55,052 nt of DNA, taken from positions 873-55,924 of the forward strand of contig NZ_BEWG01000033.1 in NCBI RefSeq assembly GCF_002723835.1. Direction: 5' to 3'. The notes beneath the pieces are model-generated. The model had not been told where the DNA came from. It saw only the letters and a program-made list of their open reading frames with translations, and searched no databases. The position numbers were made by a program, and so were the translations under genes. The stretch comes from Mycobacterium sp. shizuoka-1. Its GTDB lineage: Bacteria > Actinomycetota > Actinomycetes > Mycobacteriales > Mycobacteriaceae. Position 1 is the stretch's first letter; every line of letters begins with the position of its first letter. This document shows positions 43,157 to 50,733 of the stretch, piece by piece.

Positions 43157-43170
43157 TATAGCAGTCTATA
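43157..43170. promoter_or_regulatory. Putative ArsR/CmtR operator
   Basis: TATAG-CAGT-CTATA, perfect arms, 11 bases upstream of the arsR ATG. A second small palindrome, CTACTGCGTAG, is at 43190-43200. Both lie in the 122-bp gap between the divergent metal genes. Confidence 0.55.
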
Positions 43171-43268
43171 GATAAGGGGACTATCGGCCCTACTGCGTAG
43201 TGGAGCGACCCGCGCATGCTGACCTCATCAAACAGGAGGACGGGCTTAGCTCTTCTTAGGAGGCGGCG

Positions 43269-43544
43269 ATGTGCGGATACGGGTGGGGCAACGGCTGGCA
43301 CAGCGGTTGGGGCTGGGGCGGTGTGACCATGAGCGTGCTGATGGTGCTGTTGGTTGTCGCTGTAGTGGTGGCGATCATTTTCGCTGTCCGTTATCTCTCG
43401 GGCAGCGCGAGCCTCCATCACCGGGGCGGTGCAGCACCGGACGGGGTGCGTGCCGAAGACCGACTGGCCGACCGGTTCGCGCGGGGAGAGATCGACGGGG
43501 ATGAGTTCCGTCAGCGCATGGCGCTGTTGCGCGAACACCGCTGA
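43269..43544 (+). CDS. SHOCT-domain membrane protein
   Basis: 91 residues; AGGAGG lies five bases before ATG 43269. The N-terminus is rich in Gly and Trp (MCGYGWGNGWHSGWGWGG), then a membrane helix (SVLMVLLVVAVVVAIIFAVRYL), then a C-terminal SHOCT motif (DRLADRFARGEIDGDEFRQRMALL). SHOCT domains are short oligomerisation modules common in metal-resistance islands of actinobacteria. The Cys and His near the N-terminus could bind metal. First of three plus-strand genes; the cupredoxin gene follows after five bases. Confidence 0.82.
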   Translation: MCGYGWGNGWHSGWGWGGVTMSVLMVLLVVAVVVAIIFAVRYLSGSASLHHRGGAAPDGVRAEDRLADRFARGEIDGDEFRQRMALLREHR

Positions 43545-43549
43545 CCGCC

Positions 43550-44308
43550 ATGAAGACTCCTCGCAGAACGCGTGACTTGGTCATTGCCGTGGCAGCCTTA
43601 ATTGTCGCTATCGGCTGTGCGGTCGCACTGAGTATCGGAACAGCCATGCGGCACAACCAGATAGCCGCGAGTCTGCCGTACCCGCCTGGCTTCGGGATGA
43701 TGGGAACCGGGCAGCCGGGGGCCGGGATGATGATGGGTCCCGGCATGATGGGGCCGGGGCGGTCCCCCGCGATCCCGTCATGTTCCGCACCGGCGTTGCC
43801 GGGCACCGTTGTCGACGTGACCCTTACCGATATGCACGGGATGATGGGACCCGGCGGCATGATGGGGCCAGGGATGATGGGTCCCGGCGGCGGGATGGGG
43901 CCAGGTCAAGGCGGCAATCAAGGCGCGCCGATGGGGATGATGGCGATGATGCGCATTGTCCTCAATCCGGCCACGGTCCCGCCTGGGCAAGTGTCCTTTC
44001 GAGTTACCAATGCCGGTGCCCTGAACCACGAATTGGTGATCCTGCCTCTCGGGAAGGGCCAGTATCCCGGCCAGCGTCCCAGCGGTCCGGACGGCAAGGT
44101 CGATGAGGCAGGCAGCGTGGGTGAAGCCTCACGCTCCTGCGGTGCAGACAAGGGTGACGAGAACGCCGCTAACAGCGGCATCGCGCCAGGGGCCAGTGGA
44201 TGGACCTCTGTGAACCTCACGCCTGGACGCTACGAGTTGATCTGCAACCTAAGCGGTCACTACTGGACCGGCATGTACGCCGAATTAGATGTCAGCCCAA
44301 GCAAGTAA
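43550..44308 (+). CDS. Secreted Met-rich cupredoxin (blue copper protein)
   Basis: 252 residues. A signal-anchor (LVIAVAALIVAIGCAVALSIG) leads to two Met-rich stretches of GPGMMGPG type (residues 49-70 and 96-125) and a C-terminal cupredoxin domain: a His in NHELVILPLGKG and Cys, His and Met in CNLSGHYWTGMYAELDV, the His-Cys-His-Met set of a type 1 copper site. Met repeats bind Cu(I), the cupredoxin can hold or pass copper outside the membrane. Expected role is copper tolerance or delivery. It is followed by another Met-rich secreted protein. Confidence 0.85.
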   Translation: MKTPRRTRDLVIAVAALIVAIGCAVALSIGTAMRHNQIAASLPYPPGFGMMGTGQPGAGMMMGPGMMGPGRSPAIPSCSAPALPGTVVDVTLTDMHGMMGPGGMMGPGMMGPGGGMGPGQGGNQGAPMGMMAMMRIVLNPATVPPGQVSFRVTNAGALNHELVILPLGKGQYPGQRPSGPDGKVDEAGSVGEASRSCGADKGDENAANSGIAPGASGWTSVNLTPGRYELICNLSGHYWTGMYAELDVSPSK

Positions 44309-44351
44309 CTCATCGCGACACCCTCAGACGGAACGAGAAGGGGTGAAGATC

Positions 44352-44723
44352 ATGGCCACCGTCACGACGTGGACGATCACCAGTGCCGTAGTCGTCGCGC
44401 TCACCGGGTCGGTGATGTGTGCCGCACCAAGCAGCGGCACCACCGGAAATGACAAGTCGGCAGCTGTGCCGGCCCCCGTCTCTAGAAGCCCCTACGCGGC
44501 CCAAGGTCCCAACCCGCTAGACCCGCCGGGATGTTGGGACGCCGACGGCATCTGGCATCCCGACTGCTGGGGTCCCGGACAGTGGGCACCTGGGCAATCC
44601 GTTCCCGGACAGTGGGGACCTGGCATGGGGCCGGGAATGATGGGACCGGGACCGTGGGGGCCGGGAATGATGGGTCCCGGCCAGTGGGGACCCGCGATGG
44701 GACCTGGGCCTTGGGATTACTAG
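44352..44723 (+). CDS. Secreted Trp/Gly/Pro/Met-rich repeat protein
   Basis: 123 residues from ATG 44352, with AAGGGG eight bases upstream; GTG 44343 is possible. A signal peptide (TWTITSAVVVALTGSVMCAAPSS, perhaps a lipoprotein Cys) is followed by CWDADGIWHPDCWGPG and a tail of GPGQW, GPGMM and GPGPW units ending in GPWDY. The GPGMM unit also occurs in the neighbouring cupredoxin, so both probably bind Cu(I) in the periplasm or wall. No family is recognised. Confidence 0.72.
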   Translation: MATVTTWTITSAVVVALTGSVMCAAPSSGTTGNDKSAAVPAPVSRSPYAAQGPNPLDPPGCWDADGIWHPDCWGPGQWAPGQSVPGQWGPGMGPGMMGPGPWGPGMMGPGQWGPAMGPGPWDY

Positions 44724-44787
44724 CCAACGACACAGCGCGACAACGCATTCTGCGATCCATGACCGAGACGAGTCCCGGCATACAAGC

Positions 44788-45396
44788 TCAGTCGCGCTCT
44801 TGAGCGGCCTCGGCAAGCACGCGGTAGACCGTCGCCCGGCTCACGCCCAAAGTGGCGGCAATGGTGCTCGCCGACTCCCCGCTCGCATGCATCCGCTGAG
44901 CCAGCGCCGCCTTCGACCTGTCGAGTGCCTTTGGGCGACCAATGTGTTGCCCACGCGCACGCCGCGCCTCACGCGCGGAAGCGCGGCGTTCGCGACCAAG
45001 CTCAAGTTCTAGCTCAGCCAGGCTCGCCAGGACACCGGCCACCATGCGACCCGTAGCGTTCGAGGTGTCGATGCCTTCCCGCAGCGACCGCAGCACAATG
45101 TTGCGTTCACCAAGTTCGCGAATCGTCGTCATGACCTCGGCTGCGTTGCGGCCCAGGCGGTCGATGCCCACCACCACAATGGCGTCACCCTCGCGCGCGT
45201 AGTCCAAGAGGGCCGCCAGACCGGGACGCTGCTCGCGTGTCGAGGTGCCGGACAGCTTGTCGCTGTAGATGCGCGCGGTGTCCACCCCCGCTGCGGCGAG
45301 CGCATCGACCTGCTGGTCGAGTGACTGATGGCCGGTCGAAACGCGGGCGTAGCCGAGTTGGGTTCCGGTCGCGGCGGATGCGGTGCTGACTGCCAT
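44788..45396 (-). CDS. Serine recombinase (Tn3-type resolvase)
   Basis: 202 residues. Catalytic domain GYARVSTGHQSLDQQVDAL with the nucleophile Ser, then YSDKLSGTSTREQRPGLAALLDYAREGD, VVGIDRLGRNAAEV (Arg pair) and a C-terminal HTH (SASTIAATLGVSRATVYRVLAEA). It resolves cointegrates or inverts DNA at res sites. No transposase is nearby, so it may be a solitary remnant of the transposon that brought the metal genes, or a stability function. The gap upstream has repeated TGAGACA/GTCTC motifs. Confidence 0.92.
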   Translation of the reverse strand: MAVSTASAATGTQLGYARVSTGHQSLDQQVDALAAAGVDTARIYSDKLSGTSTREQRPGLAALLDYAREGDAIVVVGIDRLGRNAAEVMTTIRELGERNIVLRSLREGIDTSNATGRMVAGVLASLAELELELGRERRASAREARRARGQHIGRPKALDRSKAALAQRMHASGESASTIAATLGVSRATVYRVLAEAAQERD

Positions 45397-45405
45397 GCCA
45401 CTAGT

Positions 45406-45534
45406 GTCGCAAAAGTCGCAGAACGTGTCAATTGAGACAGGCGTTTTGATTCATGTTCTGAGACACACCGTCCTGGGAGTTTCTGCTCTCTAACGAGTCC
45501 CGCCACCAACGTCTCAGTTCTTTAGTTTCGAGAC
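45406..45534. other. Candidate res region upstream of the resolvase
   Basis: In the 243-bp gap between the resolvase and the Mrr-STAND gene: GTCGCA twice (45406, 45415), TGTCAATTGAGACA (45426-45439), TGAGACA (45459-45465), GTCTCA (45511-45516) and GAGAC (45530-45534). Repeated inverted TGTCTCA-like boxes next to a resolvase resemble res subsites, but the spacing has not been matched to a known res. Confidence 0.35.
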
Positions 45535-45639
45535 CTCGAAATACGGATGACTGCTGCATCCTCCCCCCGCCGGAGCGCTTGGCGACACCCGAGGCTTTCA
45601 GCCCGCAATGCCGCTTGGCGCAGGCCTCCTGTAGCGACA

Positions 45640-48378
45640 ATGTCAGGCATGACAGACGGTGCGGTGCCTCCGCAGAGTGTTCAACCGCTCAGAGTGGTAG
45701 ATCCACATGTGTTGATACTCGCGAGCGACGAATCCGACGCCGCGTCGAGCAACAAGCGTGGAGCGTTGTTCGAGAGCTTCGTGGCCTCTCTCCTAAACAC
45801 GTACGGCTACAACGAGCCAACTCGCGAGAGCCTGAACACCACCGCGAACGGCATCGAACTGGACGTGTCGGCAGTACATGGACTCACAAATCATCGTGCT
45901 ATCGCGGAATGCAAGGCATACAGCAGTCCGGTGCCCGCCCACATGCTGGGCACCTTCCACAGCAAGCTTGTCACGGGGCGGTACGTCGACGCTGATCTCC
46001 AAGGCTTCTTTGTTGCCATTCCGCGTCTGACCGGGCAGGGTCAGGAACAGGCGAAGCTGATCGAAGCTAATGATCCACGCTTTCGATGTCTCACAGGGAA
46101 GAACATCTACGAGTCCTTGTTGGAACGTCGTTCGTTAGTTCCGTGCCCGGTAGACCTAAATCTCAAGAGTGACGACGCCGTCGTCATTTCAGAGGACGGC
46201 ATCTACGCCGCATGCATAGAGCTGGACCCTGGCACTCGGACACCAGCACAGGTGTACGTCTGGGGCTCAACAGGGAATGTTCCAGAACGCACGAAAGAGC
46301 TACTCCAAGCGGAGGATTACTGCAAAAGCGCGCCAGTTCAAGACGCCCGCCAACCTTGGGCAGCAACGCCAACTTCCCCGAGCGAGGCAGCTCCGCTCAT
46401 CGTTCAAGTAGCAGGTAGCGAGTCTGATTTCGAATACCAGCTACCTACGTCGCCGAAGTTCTTCGTTGGACGGAAGAACGTCGTGCAAGCGATGGAGAAG
46501 GCGGTTGGAGAGCACGCTGGCGTACTTGTACTCAATGCGCAATCCGGATGGGGGAAGAGTTCGGCTGCGCTTCGCCTGAAAGCCTTGGCTGCCGATCAAG
46601 CTGGCTTTGCGCTGGTGGTGGACTCTAGAACGGCCAGCTCTCGGCGTTTTGTGACGGAGGCTTTAAGCAAGGCCGCGCAGGAGGCGGCCCTGGTGGGGGT
46701 TCTCGACCTACCGGCGAACGCGAGCTGGGCAAGTCTGCCTAGCTCGTTGCGGACCCTTTCGGAGGCAGAATGGAAAGCGGGACCGCTCATTGTGTTCTTC
46801 GACCAGTTCGAGAACGTGTTCCGCGATGAAGCCCTGACCCGAGAGTTTCGAGATCTCGCTCTGAGTACGAGGGAGACTGCGGGCAACCTGATGGTGGGGT
46901 TTGCATGGAAAACTGATCTGGTCGGCTGGACGGAGGGCCACCCGTACCAGTTGAGAGATGAAATCCGTTCAAGCGCTACCGTTCTGGCATTGGGGCCTTT
47001 TGGGGCTTCGGAAGTCGAGACGTTGCTCCGACGCTTAGAGCGTGAGCTTGGGCAGACGCTCGCACGCGACTTGCGAACGCGTCTACGCGAATACAGCCAA
47101 GGTCTGCCCTGGCTCTTCAAGAAACTTGCGGGTCATCTGATCCGTGAGGTCGAAGCTGGTGCGACGCAAGAAAAGCTGGCAAGTGAGGCGCTAAACGTGC
47201 AGGGATTGTTTGACGCCGATCTAGCGGAGTTGAACATGCAAGAGCAAGAAGCTGTGCGCTTCATCGCTCGGCACGCACCTATCGCGATCAGCGAAGTGAT
47301 CGAACGAGTGACGCCGCCAGTCGTCGAATCCCTTGTGAATCGTCGCTTGATCGTGCAGGTGGGCGAGCGACTGGATACATACTGGGATATCTTCCGCGAC
47401 TATCTGAACACGAATCGTGTTCCAGTCGAAGACTCGTACATTCTGCGGCAGAGCCCGAACTCTGTGGCTAGGTTGCTCAGGGAAGTTGAGATAGACAACG
47501 GCGACGCAACTGTGCATGATCTCGCCGAGCGCCTTTCTACCAGCGAGAACGCCGTGTTCAACCTCAGTCGCGAACTCCGTTTGCTTGGCGCGACATCGTA
47601 CGAGCCCAATCGGGTGCGTCTCTTGCCGGAGGTCTGGGAGGCCGACGACCGCGAGGAAGCGATCCGGAAGCGTGTTGCTCAGTCCATCAAGCGGCACAGG
47701 GCTTTTAGCGCGTTTCTGGGTATTGAAGAACGTGTCGGCAGCGTGACGGTCAGCGCGTTCGCCTCCGAGTTACCTTCGGCATTCCCCGCGATCGAAGTCA
47801 CGACGAATACATGGAACACCTACGGGCGTGTCTTCCTGAGGTGGTTCGAGTATGCCGGTCTAGCGACGATGAAGTCTCAAACGCTCTGGGTCTCCGCTGC
47901 GGAAGGCGCACACGGAGTCGGCAAGCTACTTGGTGCGCCGCTTAGGCGCAGAACGGTCGGCGGCTTCCCTCACGCCGCCCCCGGCCCGAGCATCGCCTTA
48001 TTGAGGGAACTTGCTTCGAATACGGCTGTGGACGTGCCTCGGAGACGAAGCGCCCTGCGACCGTTGCTCGACATCGACGCCGTTCGTGAGGAGGACGGTG
48101 GCCGCATTGTTGTTCAACATCAGCTCGTCCAACATGGGGAACTGAGCGCACCCGTACTTCGAGATCTGCTATCGCGAGTGCCCGGAGTTTCCCCAGGCTT
48201 GTCGTTACTAGAGCAGAAGCCCGACGCCTCACCGATGGAGGTCGGAACCACGGTGGCGGAGGCGCTCTCCGCAGACTGGGCACCGGGGACCGTGCACTCG
48301 CTTGGGAAGTATCTGCGCGCCTGGGCGCGCTTCGCTGGCGTAGCTATCGCGAGACCGTCACGCGCACCTGCGCATTGA
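45640..48378 (+). CDS. Mrr-like nuclease fused to STAND NTPase (putative anti-phage protein)
   Basis: 912 residues from ATG 45640; ATG 45547 and 45649 are alternatives. The N-terminal domain has a PD-(D/E)xK core: Glu45 in GALFESF, Asp75 in NGIELDVS and Glu90-Cys-Lys92 in AIAECKAY, as in Mrr-type nucleases. From about residue 274 (FFVGRKNVVQAM) comes a P-loop NTPase with Walker A SGWGKSS (Lys306), Walker B LIVFFDQFENVF (Asp388) and a GLPWLFKKLAG motif, the GxP region of STAND proteins. The rest, about 400 residues, has winged-helix-like segments and no TPR pattern. Avs-type STAND nucleases detect phage proteins and cut DNA; a similar role is inferred. It is alone, with 243 bp of upstream non-coding DNA. 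Confidence 0.8.
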   Translation: MSGMTDGAVPPQSVQPLRVVDPHVLILASDESDAASSNKRGALFESFVASLLNTYGYNEPTRESLNTTANGIELDVSAVHGLTNHRAIAECKAYSSPVPAHMLGTFHSKLVTGRYVDADLQGFFVAIPRLTGQGQEQAKLIEANDPRFRCLTGKNIYESLLERRSLVPCPVDLNLKSDDAVVISEDGIYAACIELDPGTRTPAQVYVWGSTGNVPERTKELLQAEDYCKSAPVQDARQPWAATPTSPSEAAPLIVQVAGSESDFEYQLPTSPKFFVGRKNVVQAMEKAVGEHAGVLVLNAQSGWGKSSAALRLKALAADQAGFALVVDSRTASSRRFVTEALSKAAQEAALVGVLDLPANASWASLPSSLRTLSEAEWKAGPLIVFFDQFENVFRDEALTREFRDLALSTRETAGNLMVGFAWKTDLVGWTEGHPYQLRDEIRSSATVLALGPFGASEVETLLRRLERELGQTLARDLRTRLREYSQGLPWLFKKLAGHLIREVEAGATQEKLASEALNVQGLFDADLAELNMQEQEAVRFIARHAPIAISEVIERVTPPVVESLVNRRLIVQVGERLDTYWDIFRDYLNTNRVPVEDSYILRQSPNSVARLLREVEIDNGDATVHDLAERLSTSENAVFNLSRELRLLGATSYEPNRVRLLPEVWEADDREEAIRKRVAQSIKRHRAFSAFLGIEERVGSVTVSAFASELPSAFPAIEVTTNTWNTYGRVFLRWFEYAGLATMKSQTLWVSAAEGAHGVGKLLGAPLRRRTVGGFPHAAPGPSIALLRELASNTAVDVPRRRSALRPLLDIDAVREEDGGRIVVQHQLVQHGELSAPVLRDLLSRVPGVSPGLSLLEQKPDASPMEVGTTVAEALSADWAPGTVHSLGKYLRAWARFAGVAIARPSRAPAH

Positions 48379-48394
48379 GCGCATCACGCTACGC

Positions 48395-48643
48395 TCATCG
48401 GTCGAGATCCACTTCCCACGGAAGCAGGTCGACAAATCGTTCAAGTTCGGTGACCGGGAAGAGTACCTTCTTCCCGTGGCGCTTGGCATGCAAACGCCCA
48501 GCGCGGCGCAGGTTGTCAATTTCAGATTCGGAGAGCGACAGGATGCGAGCGGCCTCGGGCCTGGTTACCAACAGTGGCAACGGGCGGAAGTCGTCCTCTC
48601 TCAAGCTCTCTGAGCTGAGGCGCTGTCCGGGCGTATGCGTCAT
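48395..48643 (-). CDS. Small HTH_17-type protein near attR
   Basis: 82 residues from ATG 48643 (the frame is open to 48745). PLLVTRPEAARILSLSESEIDNLRRAGRLHAKRHGKKVLFPVTELERFVDLLPWE is the MerR-like HTH_17 fold of excisionases. It lies about 190 bases from the right att copy with GTCAGCAC arm sites in between, so it could be the recombination directionality factor of element A, or belong to an older insertion. No strong ribosome site is seen. Confidence 0.7.
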   Translation of the reverse strand: MTHTPGQRLSSESLREDDFRPLPLLVTRPEAARILSLSESEIDNLRRAGRLHAKRHGKKVLFPVTELERFVDLLPWEVDLDR

Positions 48644-48725
48644 AGGGGCCGAAGCTATCCCAAGTCGGCAGACCCCGCGAGTACGAGCGGCGTACCCCAC
48701 TCTGTCAGCGAGTAAGAGTGGCAGC

Positions 48726-48790
48726 GTGCTGACGGTGGTCAGCACCTAGCCCATGTCGGCTCATGTTTTCCCATGTCGGCCCGTGCTGAC
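48726..48790. repeat. Right arm-type sites GTCAGCAC
   Basis: GTGCTGAC (48726-48733), GTCAGCAC (48738-48745, extended by CTAG as on the left) and GTGCTGAC (48783-48790). The first two form an inverted pair. CCATGTCGGC occurs twice between them. Placement just inside the right att copy mirrors the left end of element A. Confidence 0.5.
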
Positions 48791-48830
48791 GCGTTTCGCG
48801 TATTCGCAGCTCAACGGCATTATATGCGGC

Positions 48831-48851
48831 TTCAATTCCCGGCAGCTCCAC
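48831..48851 (+). repeat. att copy 2 (junction A/B)
   Basis: Identical over 21 bp to 38745-38765. The bases before it (TATATGCGGC) are not those of ssrA, so it belongs to the element side; what follows is a terminator-like hairpin resembling the native one at 51410. Confidence 0.9.
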
Positions 48852-48859
48852 GAGTTAAT

Positions 48860-48887
48860 GCAGGTCAGGTCGAAAGGCCTGGCCTGC
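48860..48887 (+). terminator. Hairpin with GAAA loop after att copy 2
   Basis: GCAGGTCAGGTC (48860-48871), GAAA, GGCCTGGCCTGC (48876-48887): a 12-bp stem with two G-T wobbles, then ATCTTTGTT. It imitates the stem of the native ssrA terminator at 51410-51435, so it probably served as ssrA terminator before element A was inserted. Confidence 0.7.
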
Positions 48888-49041
48888 ATCTTTGTTGCGT
48901 ACGGAAGCGAAAAACAAGTTTGGCCGGCTGAGGACTCTCCTCGCTGACCTCCGAACTCTCCGACATTTGAACGGGCGATTCGCTTATCGGGGCGGCTTAG
49001 GTCCGCCGCTAGCGAAAGAGCTTTCGTCACATACCGTCAGA

Positions 49042-50733
49042 TCAAGTCTTGGTGTTTGGAAGTAACTTGTGAGGACCGAAGAAGCCAACATGCGTTCGGC
49101 AGTGCCCGTCATCGAAGTGGAAGTAAATGCGGGGTGCGAGGTTTCCACCGCCCGTCGCGATCTTCAGGTGCGCCTGCATAAAAATCTTGCCTGTTGGTTG
49201 GACGTCAACTGACACCGGGAACTCCCTTGTGCGCCTCAGCTTCGGCGAGTTGTTGACACTCTCGGATTCCACCATCGCAAGCTTCTTGTCAGTTGCCCTC
49301 CACGCGCGCAGATTACCTGAGTGCTTGCACCACTCCCAGAATCCGCCTCCATCCCATCCGGCTGCGCGATCGGACGCGTATGCATGCAGGGCGAGGAATC
49401 CTTCCCAGGAGGTTTGGCCCCACGCTGCTGATGTCGGGGCTGCGTCAAGTTGATCAAGGTCGTGTAGGGCGGCGGGGGGGATTACAAGCCGGTCGGAGAG
49501 GTATTCCCGTGCCAGTTCGGCAGCGTGTGACAAACTTGCAGCGGTTGCGGGTGGTTGCTGATCCCTCTCGAGCGCATAGAACTCGTCGGGAGCCTTCAGT
49601 TGCCCCTGTAGCGACTGCACGTGACGCTCGAGTTCCTCAATCTGCCGTAAAGCGTAAGCGCGTTCTTCGGCAGCCACGCCGAGGTCGAGTGCGAGACCTT
49701 CAATGGACTCATCGCGATCGCGGATCTGCTCACGCAGTTCCGCAATAGCGCTGTCTGCTTCGCGCAATTGTGTGTCTGCAAGTTCGAGCAGCAATTCGTG
49801 GTCACCAGAAGTTCCGACTTGCTCGAGCAGACGCTTCGCAGCGGGGTAACTCTGGGGCGGCCTCCGCACGGCAGATACCGGTCCGAGCAGTCGCCCAACG
49901 GCCTGCCGTGCGGTGGTCTTGGAGCCGGCATAACGGTTGGCGGTGAAATACCTATGGCGCCAAGCGTTGCCGGAAGCCGCCGGATCCACATCTGTGAGGT
50001 AGACCCTCATCGCGCCGTCCCACACCCCGTGTGAGCGGCCGAGTGCGTCGATTACTCCGTCCGCAGCTTCATTGTCGATCGTATAGACCACTGCTATGCC
50101 GGCTGTGGCGCGGCGTACGGCCTCGACTACGTCCGGGAGATACAGGTCGTGGTCAGCCGCCTTGCATCTAGACTGCACGTCATCGTTGACGACGATAACT
50201 GGGAGTGTCCGGTCGGGCCGGGAGATTGTCTCTGCTAGTTGCTCGCCTGCGGCAAATCCGGTGATCTCTGCATTGAGTGGTTTCAATAAGTCGCCATCCA
50301 CGGTTGGCGACCCACCCCTGCCGAGTAGGTCGTTGACGAGTCTTGGTGCGGCACTGGCGAGTCGCGCGATGTCGACGTCCCCTACAACCTCAACGTCAAC
50401 CCAGATCCACCGCTCTAATGCATCTTTGTCCGGTTCACTGGCCTCCCAACTGCGCAGCGTGGTGTGCCATCGTGAATTGCCGCTGCGCGTCTCAATGAGG
50501 TCAGCACGGTATATGCACGATATGCCCGTGTCGGGATCGCTGGCTCCGCTTGTGCGGACCTCAAGCTCAACCTGCTCAGCGCCCTGCTTGTCGACTCCGT
50601 AAGCAACTCCGTTTTCGGGCACCACTATTGAGCGCCACTTTGAAGTTACCCATCGGCTGAAGGTCTCAGCAGCTAGGTCGCACACATCGCTAAGGTCCTG
50701 ATCCTGCCAAATGGCCCGATAGATCAACGACAT
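49042..50733 (-). CDS. Unrecognised 563-aa protein of element B
   Basis: 563 residues, no signal peptide or membrane helix. Three parts: residues 1-300, an alpha/beta region with WRSIVVPENGVAYGVDKQG, WIWVDVEVVGDVDIARLASAAPRLVNDLL and LPVIVVNDDVQ; 315-395, a Gln/Glu/Leu-rich coiled coil (LADTQLREADSAIAELREQI to ELERHVQSLQGQL); 400-563, a C-terminal domain with SWEGFLALHAYASDRA, REFPVSVDVQPTGKIFMQAHLKIATG and a final VGFFGPHKLLPNTKT. I do not recognise the family. AAGG lies eight bases before ATG 50733. As the only gene of an ssrA-borne element it may be a defence or toxin gene, which is inference from location only. Confidence 0.8.
   Translation of the reverse strand: MSLIYRAIWQDQDLSDVCDLAAETFSRWVTSKWRSIVVPENGVAYGVDKQGAEQVELEVRTSGASDPDTGISCIYRADLIETRSGNSRWHTTLRSWEASEPDKDALERWIWVDVEVVGDVDIARLASAAPRLVNDLLGRGGSPTVDGDLLKPLNAEITGFAAGEQLAETISRPDRTLPVIVVNDDVQSRCKAADHDLYLPDVVEAVRRATAGIAVVYTIDNEAADGVIDALGRSHGVWDGAMRVYLTDVDPAASGNAWRHRYFTANRYAGSKTTARQAVGRLLGPVSAVRRPPQSYPAAKRLLEQVGTSGDHELLLELADTQLREADSAIAELREQIRDRDESIEGLALDLGVAAEERAYALRQIEELERHVQSLQGQLKAPDEFYALERDQQPPATAASLSHAAELAREYLSDRLVIPPAALHDLDQLDAAPTSAAWGQTSWEGFLALHAYASDRAAGWDGGGFWEWCKHSGNLRAWRATDKKLAMVESESVNNSPKLRRTREFPVSVDVQPTGKIFMQAHLKIATGGGNLAPRIYFHFDDGHCRTHVGFFGPHKLLPNTKT

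Larger units (their letters stand above)
38766..48851 (+). mobile_element. Integrative element A at ssrA (about 10.1 kb)
   Basis: Bounded by identical 21-bp att copies. Gene content in order: tyrosine integrase, AlpA/Xis-like HTH, DUF3987-like P-loop protein, CDF transporter and ArsR regulator (minus), SHOCT protein, cupredoxin, Met-rich protein, serine resolvase (minus), Mrr-STAND protein and a second HTH gene (minus). No capsid, terminase, tail, relaxase or conjugation gene is seen, so it resembles a phage satellite or non-conjugative genomic island. AT-rich stretches and codons such as AGA, TTA and ATA set it apart from the chromosome. Confidence 0.87.

Noticed and set aside
43680..44720. 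CRISPR-like array from the GGGATGATGGG repeats
   Set aside because: The repeats encode GPGMM units in frame, vary in spacing and have no separate spacers or cas genes.
45547..45639. 31-residue N-terminal extension of the Mrr-STAND protein
   Set aside because: The segment is Arg/Ala/Pro-rich without domain character and its ATG has no clear ribosome site; ATG 45640 is used, though the choice is not certain.
38766..48851. Complete prophage
   Set aside because: Integrase and HTH genes only; no terminase, portal, capsid, tail, lysin or holin genes.
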